Positions 17,128 to 27,062 are shown, numbered from the stretch's first letter. The stretch: DNA of 64,000 bases from Pseudoalteromonas nigrifaciens (GCF_002221505.1 NZ_CP011036.1:2108001-2172000), one strand, 5' to 3'. Program-made: numbers and translations. The notes: generated from the sequence alone by a model not told the origin.

Positions 17128-18690
17128 TTACCACCAAGTAGTATACAAAGCGATTAAGATGATAACTACACCCAATGCCGCTATGTTGAAGTTGCTTGAG
17201 GTTTTAAAGTTAACATCGTCTAGGCTAACGCTACTGTCTTGGCCTTTATCTGGCTTAGCTAATGATACAATTACACACAATGCTAAACACAGTAAAAATA
17301 CTAAGCCTACTCTGTCCATAAATGGCAGCGCTACCCAGTAAACTTTTAACAGGATTGAGAATACAGCCGAGCCAATTGCCGCAGCTAACGCACCCGCTGA
17401 ACTGGCTTTTGACCAAAACATACCCATTACAAAAATCACTACAATACCTGGAGTAAAGAAACCGGTGAATTCTTGAATATATTGAAACGCTTGATCGAAC
17501 TTACCTAATAATGGCTCTGCCACAACCAAGGCTATAGCTAAAGATATTAATGCAGCTGAGCGGCCTATAAATACATAATGTTTTTGTGATTTACCTGGTT
17601 TTAACTTGCTGTAAATATCCATAGTGAAAATAGTTGAAATACTGTTAGTCATAGAGGCAAGTGATGAAACAATTGCCGCCACTAATGCAGCAAAAATAAG
17701 ACCTTTAATACCTGTTGGCATTAACGCCATCATAGACGGATACGCTTGATCTGGCGTGGTAAGTTGCGGGTATAAAACAACCGCAGCAATACCTGGCAAC
17801 ACTACAATTACTGGCATTAATAATTTTAAATAGGCAGCAAAGGCAATACCTTTTTGTGCTTCTTTAAGGTTTTTAGCGGCAAGTGCGCGCTGAATAATAT
17901 ATTGATTAAATCCCCAGTAGCTAATGTTCATTATCCACAGGCCACCAATTAATACTGATAAACCAGGTAAACTCATATAATGCGGGCTATCTGGGCTTAA
18001 AATCATATCAAAGTGGTTAGGTAGCTGCTCAGTTAAAACACCAAAACCTGCTATTATCCCATCGCCATCTGCCACTGCATCTAGTGCTAAGTAACTTAAA
18101 AACAAGCCACCAAATACCAGCAGTACTACTTGTAAAATATCGGTATAAGCAACGGCTTTCAAACCACCATAAAGTGAATAAGCGACTGAAAATAAGGCTA
18201 AAAAGATCATTCCGTACATCCAGTCAACACCGGCAACGGTTTCTATTGCTAAACCACCAAGCCATAAAACAGCGGTTAAATTTACAAATACATATACCGC
18301 TAGCCAAAACAGCGCTAACACTGTTTTAACTTTGCTATCAAAGCGTTGCTCTAAATATTGCGGCATAGTAAATATTTCATTTTTAAGAAATATCGGCAGC
18401 ATATATTTACCTACAATAATTAAGGTAATTGCTGCCATCCACTCATAAGATGCAATAGCTAAACCAATCGCATAGCCCGAACCAGACATGCCAATAATTT
18501 GTTCTGCCGATATATTTGAAGCAATTAATGATGCACCAATTGCCCACCAAGGCAGTGCTTTACTAGCAAGAAAGTAGTCTTCAGTATTTTTACTGGCACC
18601 TTTCTCCTCTCGCGAGATCCACAGCGCGAGTACTAATAACCCCACCACATAAGTAAAAAATATGGCAATGTCGAGCGGTTGTAATTTCAT
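17128..18690 (-). CDS. sodium/sugar symporter, SSS family (SglT-like), probable galactose importer
   Basis: A 520-residue inner-membrane protein with about 14 hydrophobic segments. The sequence resembles the Vibrio Na+/galactose transporter: ASLIASNISAEQIIGMSGSGYAIG in the first helices and LYGGLKAVAYTDILQ in the family signature region. Placement among galM, galK and galT supports galactose as substrate. AAGG lies 8 bases before the ATG. An IS30-family element ends only 52 bases upstream of this start, so the gene has been cut off from galT-galK transcription, unless a promoter in or near the element end serves it. Confidence 0.87.
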   Translation of the reverse strand: MKLQPLDIAIFFTYVVGLLVLALWISREEKGASKNTEDYFLASKALPWWAIGASLIASNISAEQIIGMSGSGYAIGLAIASYEWMAAITLIIVGKYMLPIFLKNEIFTMPQYLEQRFDSKVKTVLALFWLAVYVFVNLTAVLWLGGLAIETVAGVDWMYGMIFLALFSVAYSLYGGLKAVAYTDILQVVLLVFGGLFLSYLALDAVADGDGIIAGFGVLTEQLPNHFDMILSPDSPHYMSLPGLSVLIGGLWIMNISYWGFNQYIIQRALAAKNLKEAQKGIAFAAYLKLLMPVIVVLPGIAAVVLYPQLTTPDQAYPSMMALMPTGIKGLIFAALVAAIVSSLASMTNSISTIFTMDIYSKLKPGKSQKHYVFIGRSAALISLAIALVVAEPLLGKFDQAFQYIQEFTGFFTPGIVVIFVMGMFWSKASSAGALAAAIGSAVFSILLKVYWVALPFMDRVGLVFLLCLALCVIVSLAKPDKGQDSSVSLDDVNFKTSSNFNIAALGVVIILIALYTTWW

Positions 18691-18742
18691 AACTTTAACC
18701 TTGTTGTCTTATTGATTTTTATTGTGTTTTATTAATTACCTA

Positions 18743-19829
18743 GATTCAAATTGTAAGTGCATAACTTGTTTTGGCTAGATAAAGTGGTCAGTTGCTCATA
18801 AGCTAACTGCTTTTTCTCCGGCAAGAGATTTTACAATGAGACATTACAAACAACTGACCTATGCGCAAAGATGCCAGATCGCCGTTCTAAAGAAAAGTGG
18901 TTTTACGCAACAAAGTATTGCTGAGCTAACTAATTTATCGCAATCTACGATTTCAAGAGAGCTTTCTAGAAATACAGGTAAGCGAGGTTACAGACACAAA
19001 CAAGCTCATGAGCGGGCTTTGTTTCGTCGAAGAAGTGTAAGAAAACCGCTTAAGATGACACCTGAAATGATAGCTTTAATTACCCAGAAGCTTAATGAGA
19101 AGTGGAGTCCTGAACAAATAACGGGATGGTTACGCAAAGAAAGTGAACTGTCTGTCAGCCATGAATGCATTTATCTGTATATCTGGGAAGATAAAAAAGC
19201 AGGTGGTGAGTTATACCTACATCTGCGCCGACACGGTAAGAAATATCACAAGCGCAGTCATGGTAAAACAAACCGAGGGCAAATAAAAAATCGCGTTAGC
19301 ATTGAAGAGCGCCCACAAATAGTTGATGAGAAAGGTCGTATCGGAGATTGGGAAATAGATACCGTCATAGGCAAAGGTCATCGAGGCGCCCTTGTTACCA
19401 TTGTAGAGCGGGTTACCCAATTCACTGTATCAACTCAGGTGGCAGGAAAAACAGCGGAAGCCGTCACTACGGCGACGATAGAACTATTAAGGCCATATAG
19501 GTCAGCGCTTCATAGCATCACGGCTGACAATGGAAAAGAGTTCGCTTATCACGAGCAAATCACAGACGCTTTAAGTGTTCCTGTTTATTTTGCTCACCCT
19601 TATCACTCATGGGAGCGCGGATTGAATGAAAACACGAATGGATTACTACGTCAGTATTGGCCGAAGAGCACAGATTTTAAGGCGGTAACACCAGCGCAAG
19701 TTATACCAGTACTTGAGCAACTTAATAATCGTCCGAGGAAGACACTTGGATTTGAAACGCCTGCAAAATTGATGCAGGATCACTTGGCGGCTAAAGCCGC
19801 CTAAACGTTATGCACTTCAGATTTGAATC
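18743..19829 (+). mobile_element. IS30-family insertion sequence, about 1087 bp
   Basis: Terminal inverted repeats match at 20 of 23 positions: the left end from 18743 (GATTCAAAT, three mismatches, then AAGTGCATAAC) and the complement ending at 19829. One transposase gene fills the inside. Size and structure fit IS30. No clear 2-3 bp target duplication can be seen, so a flank may have been altered since insertion. The element lies between galK and the symporter gene, breaks that operon, and its right end provides the last 12 codons and stop of galK. Confidence 0.88.
18836..19804 (+). CDS. IS30-family transposase
   Basis: A 322-residue DDE transposase. The N-terminal helix-turn-helix (residues about 3-45, AQRCQIAVLKKSGFTQQSIA with STISRELSRN) is typical of IS30. 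The catalytic triad is in GDWEIDTVIG, SITADNGKEF and ERGLNENTNGLLRQYWPK. The frame is full length, so the element may still be active. It reads opposite to the galactose genes; its last 14 bases overlap the galK 3' end on the other strand. Confidence 0.95.
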   Translation: MRHYKQLTYAQRCQIAVLKKSGFTQQSIAELTNLSQSTISRELSRNTGKRGYRHKQAHERALFRRRSVRKPLKMTPEMIALITQKLNEKWSPEQITGWLRKESELSVSHECIYLYIWEDKKAGGELYLHLRRHGKKYHKRSHGKTNRGQIKNRVSIEERPQIVDEKGRIGDWEIDTVIGKGHRGALVTIVERVTQFTVSTQVAGKTAEAVTTATIELLRPYRSALHSITADNGKEFAYHEQITDALSVPVYFAHPYHSWERGLNENTNGLLRQYWPKSTDFKAVTPAQVIPVLEQLNNRPRKTLGFETPAKLMQDHLAAKAA

Positions 19830-20975
19830 CGCGTTACTAAAAGCACCTTGAGAAGCCAGGCATACGTAAACGTCTGCTTGAAGCCCTGTTTTTGCATAAT
19901 AATGTGTGTCAATAGTGTTACGTACTTGCTCAACTAAATGATCCGGTGTTAAAGCAACGATACAACCACCAAAACCACCACCGGTCATACGCACGCCGCC
20001 TTGTTCGCCTAAAACTTGAGCAGTAATATCCACTAAAAAGTCTATTTGAGAGGTAGTAATATCAAAATCATTTTTCATTGATAGGTGCGATTGTGCCATA
20101 AGTTGGCTCATAGTTACCATATCATTGACGTTTAGCGCTTTGAGAGCTAGTTCGGTACGGGTATTTTCAGTGACTATATGTTTAGCGCGCTTATATATTA
20201 ATGGCGGTAAATTAGCTTGCTCTGCTTCTAGTTCCTCAAGAGTAACATCGCGCAATGCCGGTTTATTAAAGTGCTTTGCTGCAGCTTCGCATTGCTCGCG
20301 TCGGGTATTGTATTCGCTGTCGACCAGCCCTCTTTTAACATTAGAGTTAACAATAACTAACGACATTCCCTTTGGAATCACAGCATATTCAAAGGTTAAA
20401 CTTCTGCAATCGAGCAACATGGCATGCCCTTGCTTGCCCATCGATGAAATTAATTGATCCATAATGCCGCAATTACAGCCGACAAAATTATTTTCAGCAC
20501 TTTGTCCCATAAGTGCCGCTTTAACACCATCGAGCGGAATATTGTTTAATGTTGCAAACGTTTTTAAAAGAGCAATTTCAAAACTAGCTGATGAACTCAA
20601 ACCTGTACCTTGTGGCACATTTCCCGATACCACTAAGTCGGCGCCACTAATATTTGGATAGCTTTGCATTAATGCTTGCAGTGTGCCGCGAATATAATTA
20701 ACCCACATTTGTTGTTGGCTAAATTCTATTTTATCTAGGCTAAAACTATTGGTTTCGCTGTTACAATCAATTGCTAAGACGTTAATGTTGCGATCAGCTC
20801 GTGCTTTTGCAGCAATGTCGGTGCCAAAATTAATCGCAGCAGGTAGCACAAAACCATCATTATAATCTGTGTGTTCACCAATGAGGTTAACGCGCCCAGG
20901 TGCATGAAATAGCTGTTCTGGCGGGCAATTAAAATGTTGTTCAAATTGGCTAATAAGCATTGTAGTTCTTGGCAT
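19791..20975 (-). CDS. galK: galactokinase, with an IS-derived C-terminus
   Basis: A 394-residue GHMP kinase that phosphorylates galactose to galactose 1-phosphate. Visible signatures are GRVNLIGEHTDYNDGFVLPA at the N-terminus, GNVPQGTGLSSSASFE (ATP loop) and MTGGGFGGCIVAL. The final 12 residues, DSNLKCITFRRL, are encoded inside the IS30 terminal repeat: the native protein ends around CLASQGAFSNA, where GalK enzymes normally stop. The catalytic core is untouched, so activity is probably retained. A perfect AAGGAGG lies 7 bases before the ATG, and the start overlaps the galT stop by one base (TAATG). Confidence 0.93.
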   Translation of the reverse strand: MPRTTMLISQFEQHFNCPPEQLFHAPGRVNLIGEHTDYNDGFVLPAAINFGTDIAAKARADRNINVLAIDCNSETNSFSLDKIEFSQQQMWVNYIRGTLQALMQSYPNISGADLVVSGNVPQGTGLSSSASFEIALLKTFATLNNIPLDGVKAALMGQSAENNFVGCNCGIMDQLISSMGKQGHAMLLDCRSLTFEYAVIPKGMSLVIVNSNVKRGLVDSEYNTRREQCEAAAKHFNKPALRDVTLEELEAEQANLPPLIYKRAKHIVTENTRTELALKALNVNDMVTMSQLMAQSHLSMKNDFDITTSQIDFLVDITAQVLGEQGGVRMTGGGFGGCIVALTPDHLVEQVRNTIDTHYYAKTGLQADVYVCLASQGAFSNADSNLKCITFRRL

Positions 20976-22018
20976 TACTTAGCCTCCTTATAATGTACGT
21001 TTGGTACATCACGTAATCTTTGTGCTGCTTGCTCTGGGGTTAAATCACGTTGTGATTCAGCCATCATTTCGTAACCCACCATAAATTTACGCACAGTAGC
21101 TGAGCGTAATAATGGTGGAAAAAAGCTTGCATGAAGCTGCCATTCACTATGCTCTTGCCCATCATAAGGCGCGCCGTGCCAGCCCATAGAATATGGGAAC
21201 GAACAATTAAATAAATTGTCGTATTTAGTGGTAATTTGTTTTAATGCATCGGCTAGAGTTACCGCTTGTTCTGGGGTTAAGTCGACCATACGTGTTAACG
21301 CAAAACGCGGTAATAATAAGGTTTCAAATGGCCAGCCTGCCCAGTACGGTACAACCACCAGCCAATCTTCATTTTTAACAACAACACGCTCGCCCGACTG
21401 CGCTTCACGCTGAGCGTAATCAAGTAATAAGTTACTGTTATATTTTTTAGCATAGTCGCTCAGCGCATGTTGTTTTTTATTTACCAAAGTAGGTAATTGC
21501 TGCTGCGACCAAATTTGGCCATGCGGATGCGGATTTGAGCACCCCATCATCGCCCCTTTGTTTTCGAATACCTGCACCCAGTTATACTTTTCGCCTAACT
21601 CTAAGCACTGGCTTTGCCACGTTTTAACAATGTCGGTAATAGCGCTAATACTAAGTTGCGGTAAGGTTTTGCTGTGATCTGGAGAGAAGCAAATAACACG
21701 ACTTTCGCCTTGCTCTGTGGCCATTTTAAATAGCGGATCGTCTGTTTTAAATTCTGGAGTATCAATTTTCAGAGCTGCAAAGTCATTAGTAAACACATAA
21801 GTTTTTTTATAGTTGTCATTAACTTCACCGTTTATGCGGGTATTACCAGCACATAAAAAACAGCTTTCATCATGACTTTCTCTAACGTCTTCATCGAGAG
21901 TTTCAACTTGTCCCTGCCAAGGTCGTTTGGCACGATGCGGTGAAACTAACACCCACTCATCAATCAATGGATTGTAGCGACGATGTGGATGCTCAGTTGG
22001 GTCAAAAATTGTATCCAT
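20975..22018 (-). CDS. galT: galactose-1-phosphate uridylyltransferase
   Basis: A 347-residue enzyme of the Leloir pathway that exchanges UDP between UDP-glucose and galactose 1-phosphate. The active-site His-Pro-His is in [13 protein letters not shown]; the zinc-site Cys pair is in CFLCAGN near residue 55. It is the first gene of the gal operon and is coupled to galK. Two LacI-type operators lie between it and the divergent regulator gene. galE, which would complete the pathway, is not in this window. Confidence 0.95.
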   Translation of the reverse strand: MDTIFDPTEHPHRRYNPLIDEWVLVSPHRAKRPWQGQVETLDEDVRESHDESCFLCAGNTRINGEVNDNYKKTYVFTNDFAALKIDTPEFKTDDPLFKMATEQGESRVICFSPDHSKTLPQLSISAITDIVKTWQSQCLELGEKYNWVQVFENKGAMMGCSNPHPHGQIWSQQQLPTLVNKKQHALSDYAKKYNSNLLLDYAQREAQSGERVVVKNEDWLVVVPYWAGWPFETLLLPRFALTRMVDLTPEQAVTLADALKQITTKYDNLFNCSFPYSMGWHGAPYDGQEHSEWQLHASFFPPLLRSATVRKFMVGYEMMAESQRDLTPEQAAQRLRDVPNVHYKEAK

Positions 22019-22054
22019 AAATATCTCAAATGTGGTTTATGATAAAACCGAAAA

Positions 22055-22070
22055 GGGTAAACGCTTACCC
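22055..22070. promoter_or_regulatory. LacI/GalR-type operator O1
   Basis: GGGTAAACGCTTACCC is symmetric at 14 of 16 positions about a central CG, the pattern typical of LacI-family operators (compare the known GalR consensus GTGNAANCGNTTNCAC). It lies 37 bases before the galT start and 94 before the regulator start. Confidence 0.7.
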
Positions 22071-22143
22071 CGCTATTTGCAACCTAAAAAATCAACATAT
22101 ACAGCCCACGTTAAATAGTGTAAATTTTATTATTAACAGGATG

Positions 22144-22159
22144 TAGAAAACGATTACCC
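22144..22159. promoter_or_regulatory. LacI/GalR-type operator O2
   Basis: TAGAAAACGATTACCC shares the right half of O1 (CGnTTACCC) with a weaker left half. Its centre lies 89 bases from O1 and only about 12 bases before the regulator ATG, so binding could both autorepress and form a loop with O1, as GalR does in Escherichia coli. The looping idea is inference. Confidence 0.55.
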
Positions 22160-22163
22160 GCCA

Positions 22164-23180
22164 ATGACAACAATAAAAGATGTAGCCAGAATTGCAGGCG
22201 TGTCTATCGCCTCGGTATCTCGTGTAATTAATAATGGCCCTAAAGTAAGTAAGGCAACCATAGAAAAAGTAAATAAAGTAATGCAAGAGCTTGGCTACAC
22301 GCCCAATGCTAATGCACGTGCTTTAGTAACCCGAAAAAGCATGACCATAGGCGTGGTGATCCCCGAACTTACCGACCCATTTTTTGCATCATTAGCCAGC
22401 GGGGTAGATAAAGTAGCCCGCGAAAATAATATGCAATTGTTGTTAAGTACCGCAGGACAAAGTGTAGAATCTGAACGCGCTGCTATCAATTTATTACTTG
22501 AACGCCGCTGCCAAACTGTTGTTATGCATAGTAAAATAATTCCTGACTGCGAACTAATTACTTTATGTGAAAAACTCCCCGGCTTAGTGCTTATCAATAG
22601 ACACATTGAGCAAATAAAACATAAATGTATTTGGTTAGATAACGAAGAAGGCGCAAAAATAGCAGCGCGCCATCTAATGACGCTCAAACATAAAAACATT
22701 GCCTGTATAAGCAGTAAATATCAAATTGAAGATCCTGCGCTACGCCTTAATGGCTTTTCGGCAGAACTAAATATGGCAGGCAGCCCCATTAGCCCTGCGC
22801 TGATTAAATACGCGGAGCCTACCCTACAAGGCGGACAAAGCGCTGCGCAAAACTTATTAGCCTCTGGGCAGCCCTTCAGCGCTATTTTTGTTTATAACGA
22901 TGCTATGGCTATTGGTGCTATTTCAACACTTGAAGATAATGGCTATAAAGTACCCGGTGATGTGTCGGTGATTGGTTTTGATGATGTGCTGATTGCACGT
23001 TATTCAAGGCCAAAACTAACCACTTTAAACTATCCCATTGAAAAAATGGCGCAGCACGCAGCTCAGTTGGCGTTAACACACTTTAAAAATGAAATAGTTG
23101 AAAGTGTCAGTCACAGTGAGCATAAATATTTACCCCGCTTGGTCAAACGAGAGTCAACGAGTATCAAAAATAGCCCATAA
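22164..23180 (+). CDS. LacI-family transcriptional regulator of galactose genes (GalR-like)
   Basis: A 338-residue repressor-type protein. The N-terminal LacI helix-turn-helix (TTIKDVARIAGVSIASVSRV with a hinge near residue 50) is followed by a periplasmic-binding-like sensor domain (IGVVIPELTDPFFASLASGV, FVYNDAMAIGAI, DVSVIGFDDVLIARY). It is divergent from galT with two operators in between, so control of galT-galK by galactose is likely. The gene lacks a good ribosome site; operator O2 occupies that place. Confidence 0.88.
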   Translation: MTTIKDVARIAGVSIASVSRVINNGPKVSKATIEKVNKVMQELGYTPNANARALVTRKSMTIGVVIPELTDPFFASLASGVDKVARENNMQLLLSTAGQSVESERAAINLLLERRCQTVVMHSKIIPDCELITLCEKLPGLVLINRHIEQIKHKCIWLDNEEGAKIAARHLMTLKHKNIACISSKYQIEDPALRLNGFSAELNMAGSPISPALIKYAEPTLQGGQSAAQNLLASGQPFSAIFVYNDAMAIGAISTLEDNGYKVPGDVSVIGFDDVLIARYSRPKLTTLNYPIEKMAQHAAQLALTHFKNEIVESVSHSEHKYLPRLVKRESTSIKNSP

Positions 23181-23182
23181 CC

Positions 23183-23230
23183 AAAAAAAGTTGATGAGCA
23201 ATACCCTAAAGTATTACCGCATCAACTTAT
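23183..23230 (-). terminator. terminator of the prp operon
   Basis: Arms AAGTTGATG (23189-23197) and CATCAACTT (23220-23228) frame a second inner stem AATAC/GTATT. On the minus strand the hairpin is followed by seven T. It lies 42 bases after the prpF stop and also faces the end of the GalR-like gene. Confidence 0.75.
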
Positions 23231-23271
23231 GCATAAATTATAAATAACTTAATCGTAATTAAAACAATGCT

Positions 23272-24438
23272 TTATTGCGGTACTCTTACCACGCCTTCCA
23301 TAAGCACCCGTGCACTGCGGCTCATACTGGCTTTAGTTACTTGCCAGTTACCATCCGTATTTGTAGCGTGTGCGCCTACTTTTAAGGTGCCCGATGGGTG
23401 ACCAAAGTTAACTTCACTCAATGCCCCGCCACCAGCGGCTAAATTAACTAACGTACCGTCAATTGCCGCAGCGGTACCAATAGCTACTGCTGCTGTGCCC
23501 ATCATTGCATGGTGTAATTTACCCATAGACATAGCGCGCACTAACAAGTTAATTTCACTGGCGTTAATTTGCTTACCGCTTGACGCTTTGTAATTTTGTG
23601 CTGCACCAACAAATGCCACTTTAGGTGTATGTTGGCGTGCTGCTGCCTCATCAATATTTTGTATGAGTCCCATTTTAACTGCGCCATAGGCACGAATGGT
23701 TTCAAGCTTTTCAAGCGCTGCTGCATCTGCGTTTATATCATCTTGCAATTCAGTGCCGGTATAACCAATGTCGCTTGCATTAACAAAAATGGTGGGAATG
23801 CCTGCGTTGATCATCGTCGCTTTTAAAGTACCTACTCCTGGCACTTCTAGATCATCTACCACATTGCCAGTTGGAAATAACGCGCCGTCGCCATCTGCAG
23901 GGTCAATAAATTCCAGTTTTACTTCAGCTGCTGCAAATGTAACGCCGTCTAGCTCAAAGTCACCGGTTTCTTGTACTTCGCCATTAGTCATAGGTACATG
24001 CACTAAAATGCTTTTTTTAATATTGGCTTGCCATACACGTACAACTGCAACGCCATTATCCGGTACACGGCTTTTATCAACCAAGTCATTACTAATAGCA
24101 AAAGCACCGACAGCTGCGGTTAAATTACCGCAGTTGCCGCTAAAATCAACAAATGCTTTATCTATTGCCACTTGGCCAAATAAATAGTCAACATCGTGAT
24201 CGGCTTGCTCACTTTTACTTAAAATAACCGTTTTACTGGTGCTAGATGTAGCACCGCCCATACCATCGGTTTGTTTGCCGTACGGATCTGGGCTGCCAAT
24301 AACGCGCAGTAATAAGTTATTACGTGCCTCACCTGCCACTTGGGCAGGCTTTGGCAAGTCACTAAGGTTAAAAAACACCCCTTTACTAGTACCGCCACGC
24401 ATGTATGTGGCAGGTACTTTAATTTGTGGTTTAAACAT
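23272..24438 (-). CDS. prpF: 2-methylaconitate cis-trans isomerase PrpF
   Basis: A 388-residue protein of the diaminopimelate-epimerase fold that isomerises the 2-methylaconitate formed by AcnD to the form used for 2-methylisocitrate. PATYMRGGTSKGVFF at the N-terminus and DFSGNCGNLTAAVGAFAI carry the key Lys and Cys regions. The frame is open to 24552, but MFKPQIKVPATYMRGG at 24438 is the normal family start, and AGGGG lies a few bases upstream. It starts 15 bases after acnD ends. Confidence 0.92.
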   Translation of the reverse strand: MFKPQIKVPATYMRGGTSKGVFFNLSDLPKPAQVAGEARNNLLLRVIGSPDPYGKQTDGMGGATSSTSKTVILSKSEQADHDVDYLFGQVAIDKAFVDFSGNCGNLTAAVGAFAISNDLVDKSRVPDNGVAVVRVWQANIKKSILVHVPMTNGEVQETGDFELDGVTFAAAEVKLEFIDPADGDGALFPTGNVVDDLEVPGVGTLKATMINAGIPTIFVNASDIGYTGTELQDDINADAAALEKLETIRAYGAVKMGLIQNIDEAAARQHTPKVAFVGAAQNYKASSGKQINASEINLLVRAMSMGKLHHAMMGTAAVAIGTAAAIDGTLVNLAAGGGALSEVNFGHPSGTLKVGAHATNTDGNWQVTKASMSRSARVLMEGVVRVPQ

Positions 24439-24452
24439 AATTACCCCTGCCC

Positions 24453-27062
24453 TTATGCTGTTTTTGTAGCTTCTAAAAAGTCTTGTGCAAAGCGTTGTAA
24501 TACACCACCTGCAGCATAAATAGACAGCTCTTCTTGTGTATCTATACGACATTTCATTGGTACGTTTAGTACTTCGCCATTTTTACGAGTGATCGACAAG
24601 TTAAGTGTGCAACCAGGGGTTGGTTCACCCGTTACATCGTAACTTTCACTGCCATCTAGTTTAAGTGTTTTACGAGTTGTTCCCGCTTTAAACTCTAACG
24701 GTAAAACACCCATACCCACTAAGTTAGTACGGTGAATACGCTCAAACCCTTCAGCTGCAATTACTTCAACACCCGCGAGTCTTACGCCTTTTGCCGCCCA
24801 ATCGCGCGACGAGCCTTGGCCATAATCTGCGCCTGCCACAATAATAAGTGGTTGCTTACGCTGCATGTATGCTTCGATTGCTTCCCACATGCGAGTATTT
24901 TTGCCCTCTGGTTCTATGCGCGCGTACGAACCTTGTTTAATTTCGCCGTTTTCATCAAGTACCATTTCATTTAGCAATTTAGGGTTAGCAAACGTAGCGC
25001 GCTGCGCTGTTAAATGATCGCCCCTATGGGTTGCGTATGAGTTAAAGTCTTCCTCAGGTACGTTCATTTTTAATAGGTATTCACCCGCGGCACTGCTGGC
25101 CATTATCGCATTTGAAGGCGATAAGTGATCGGTTGTAATGTTATCGCCAAGTACTGCCAGTGCACGCATACCTGTCATGGTACGCTCGCCTGCTAATGCA
25201 CCTTCCCAATAAGGAGGTCGGCGAATATAAGTGCTTTCTGGACGCCATTCGTATAGCGGGTCGTTATCTTCACCGTAATCTACGGTTAAGTTAAACATGG
25301 GCTCGTATACTTTTCTAAATTGCTCTGGCTTAACGCTTTGCTTAACTACTGCGTCAATTTCTTCATCTGACGGCCATAAATCTTTAAGGGTAACGTCGTT
25401 ACCTTGCTGATCTTTACCTAGTATATCTTTTTCAATATCAAAACGAATCGTACCGGCAATTGCATAAGCAACAACCAAAGGCGGCGATGCTAAAAACGCT
25501 TGTTTGGCGTAAGGATGAATACGGCCGTCAAAGTTACGGTTACCCGACAGTACCGCGGTGGCGTATAAGTCGCGATCAATCACTTCTTTTTGAATTACAG
25601 GGTCAAGCGCGCCACTCATGCCATTACACGTAGTACAAGCAAAACCAACAATACCAAAACCTAGCTGTTCAAGTTCGGTAAGTAAGTTAGCGTCTTCTAG
25701 GTACGATTGCACGGCTTTAGAGCCCGGTGCTAATGAGGTTTTTACCCAAGGTTTACGCGTTAAACCCTTGGCGTTAGCATTACGCGCAAGTAATGCCGCG
25801 GCAATCACGTTGCGTGGGTTACTAGTGTTTGTACAGCTGGTAATAGCGGCAATAATACACGCACCATCTGGCATTAAGCCTGCTTCGTTTTCAACTACGC
25901 CTGAAATACCTTCTTTAGCTAAATCGCTTGTAGATACACGGCGATGTGGATTTGATGGCCCAGCAATGTTGCGCCCCACACTTGATAAATCAAACTTAAG
26001 CACGCGATCGTACTGCGCTGTTTTTAAGCTATCGCTCCACAAGCCGGTGGTTTTAGCGTAGTTTTCTACCAGTGCAATTTGCTCTTCTTCACGACCCGTT
26101 AAACGCAAATAATCTATGGTCATATCGTCGATGTAAAACATCGCCGCTGTGGCACCAAATTCAGGCGTCATATTTGAAATAGTTGCACGATCGCCCAGCG
26201 TAAGTGCATCGGCACCTTCACCGTAAAATTCTAAGTATGCTGATACCACACGCTGCGCGCGTAAAAACTCAGTAATAGCCAGTACGATATCGGTAGCGGT
26301 AATACCCGGTTGGCGCTTACCTGTTAGCTCAACCCCTACAATGTCTGGCAGGCGCATGTATGAAGCACGCCCTAACATTACGCTTTCTGCTTCAAGGCCA
26401 CCTACACCCACAGCAATAACACCCAGTGCATCAACGTGTGGAGTATGGCTGTCTGTACCTACTAAGGTATCTGGGAAGGCAATACCATCGCGGTTTTGAA
26501 TTACCGGCGACATTTTTTCAAGGTTAATTTGATGCATAATGCCGTTACCTGGCGGGATCACATCAATATTTTTAAACGCTGTTTTGGTCCAGTTTATAAA
26601 ATGGAAACGGTCATCGTTACGTCTGTCTTCTATAGCACGGTTTTTTTCAAATGCATCGGGATCAAACCCTGCATGCTCTACCGACAAAGAGTGATCAACA
26701 ATTAATTGCGTAGGTACAACTGGGTTTACTTTAGACGGATCGCCACCTTTAGCTGCAATCGCGTCACGCAGTCCAGCTAAGTCAACCAGTGCAGTTTGAC
26801 CCAAAATATCGTGACACACTACACGCGCCGGATACCAAGGAAAGTCTAAATCTTGTTTGCGTTCAATCAACTGGTTTAGTGCATCGGTAAGCATTGCTGG
26901 ATCGCAGCGGCGCACTAAGTTTTCGGCAAATACACGTGATGTATAAGGCAGTGTTGCATATGCACCTGGTTTAATTGCATCAACAGCTGCTTGAGCATCA
27001 AAATAATCAACGTTTGAATTGGGTAAGGGTTTTCGATATTCAGTATTATTTATTATAGTCAT
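24453..27062 (-). CDS. acnD: Fe/S-dependent 2-methylisocitrate dehydratase AcnD
   Basis: An 869-residue aconitase-family enzyme that dehydrates 2-methylcitrate to 2-methylaconitate in propionate breakdown. The three cluster-binding cysteines are visible: one in AITSCTNTSNP and two in GFACTTCNGMSG. The C-terminal swivel domain contains the active-site pattern DYGQGSSRDWAAKG. The AcnD type rather than AcnA is supported by length and by the partner gene prpF. The ribosome site is weak, and a terminator-like hairpin lies between prpC and this gene, so its expression may be set lower than that of prpB and prpC. Confidence 0.93.
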   Translation of the reverse strand: MTIINNTEYRKPLPNSNVDYFDAQAAVDAIKPGAYATLPYTSRVFAENLVRRCDPAMLTDALNQLIERKQDLDFPWYPARVVCHDILGQTALVDLAGLRDAIAAKGGDPSKVNPVVPTQLIVDHSLSVEHAGFDPDAFEKNRAIEDRRNDDRFHFINWTKTAFKNIDVIPPGNGIMHQINLEKMSPVIQNRDGIAFPDTLVGTDSHTPHVDALGVIAVGVGGLEAESVMLGRASYMRLPDIVGVELTGKRQPGITATDIVLAITEFLRAQRVVSAYLEFYGEGADALTLGDRATISNMTPEFGATAAMFYIDDMTIDYLRLTGREEEQIALVENYAKTTGLWSDSLKTAQYDRVLKFDLSSVGRNIAGPSNPHRRVSTSDLAKEGISGVVENEAGLMPDGACIIAAITSCTNTSNPRNVIAAALLARNANAKGLTRKPWVKTSLAPGSKAVQSYLEDANLLTELEQLGFGIVGFACTTCNGMSGALDPVIQKEVIDRDLYATAVLSGNRNFDGRIHPYAKQAFLASPPLVVAYAIAGTIRFDIEKDILGKDQQGNDVTLKDLWPSDEEIDAVVKQSVKPEQFRKVYEPMFNLTVDYGEDNDPLYEWRPESTYIRRPPYWEGALAGERTMTGMRALAVLGDNITTDHLSPSNAIMASSAAGEYLLKMNVPEEDFNSYATHRGDHLTAQRATFANPKLLNEMVLDENGEIKQGSYARIEPEGKNTRMWEAIEAYMQRKQPLIIVAGADYGQGSSRDWAAKGVRLAGVEVIAAEGFERIHRTNLVGMGVLPLEFKAGTTRKTLKLDGSESYDVTGEPTPGCTLNLSITRKNGEVLNVPMKCRIDTQEELSIYAAGGVLQRFAQDFLEATKTA

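Noticed and set aside
26496..26705. Plus-strand frames inside acnD, galK and galT
   Set aside because: All are shadows of well-supported minus-strand genes.
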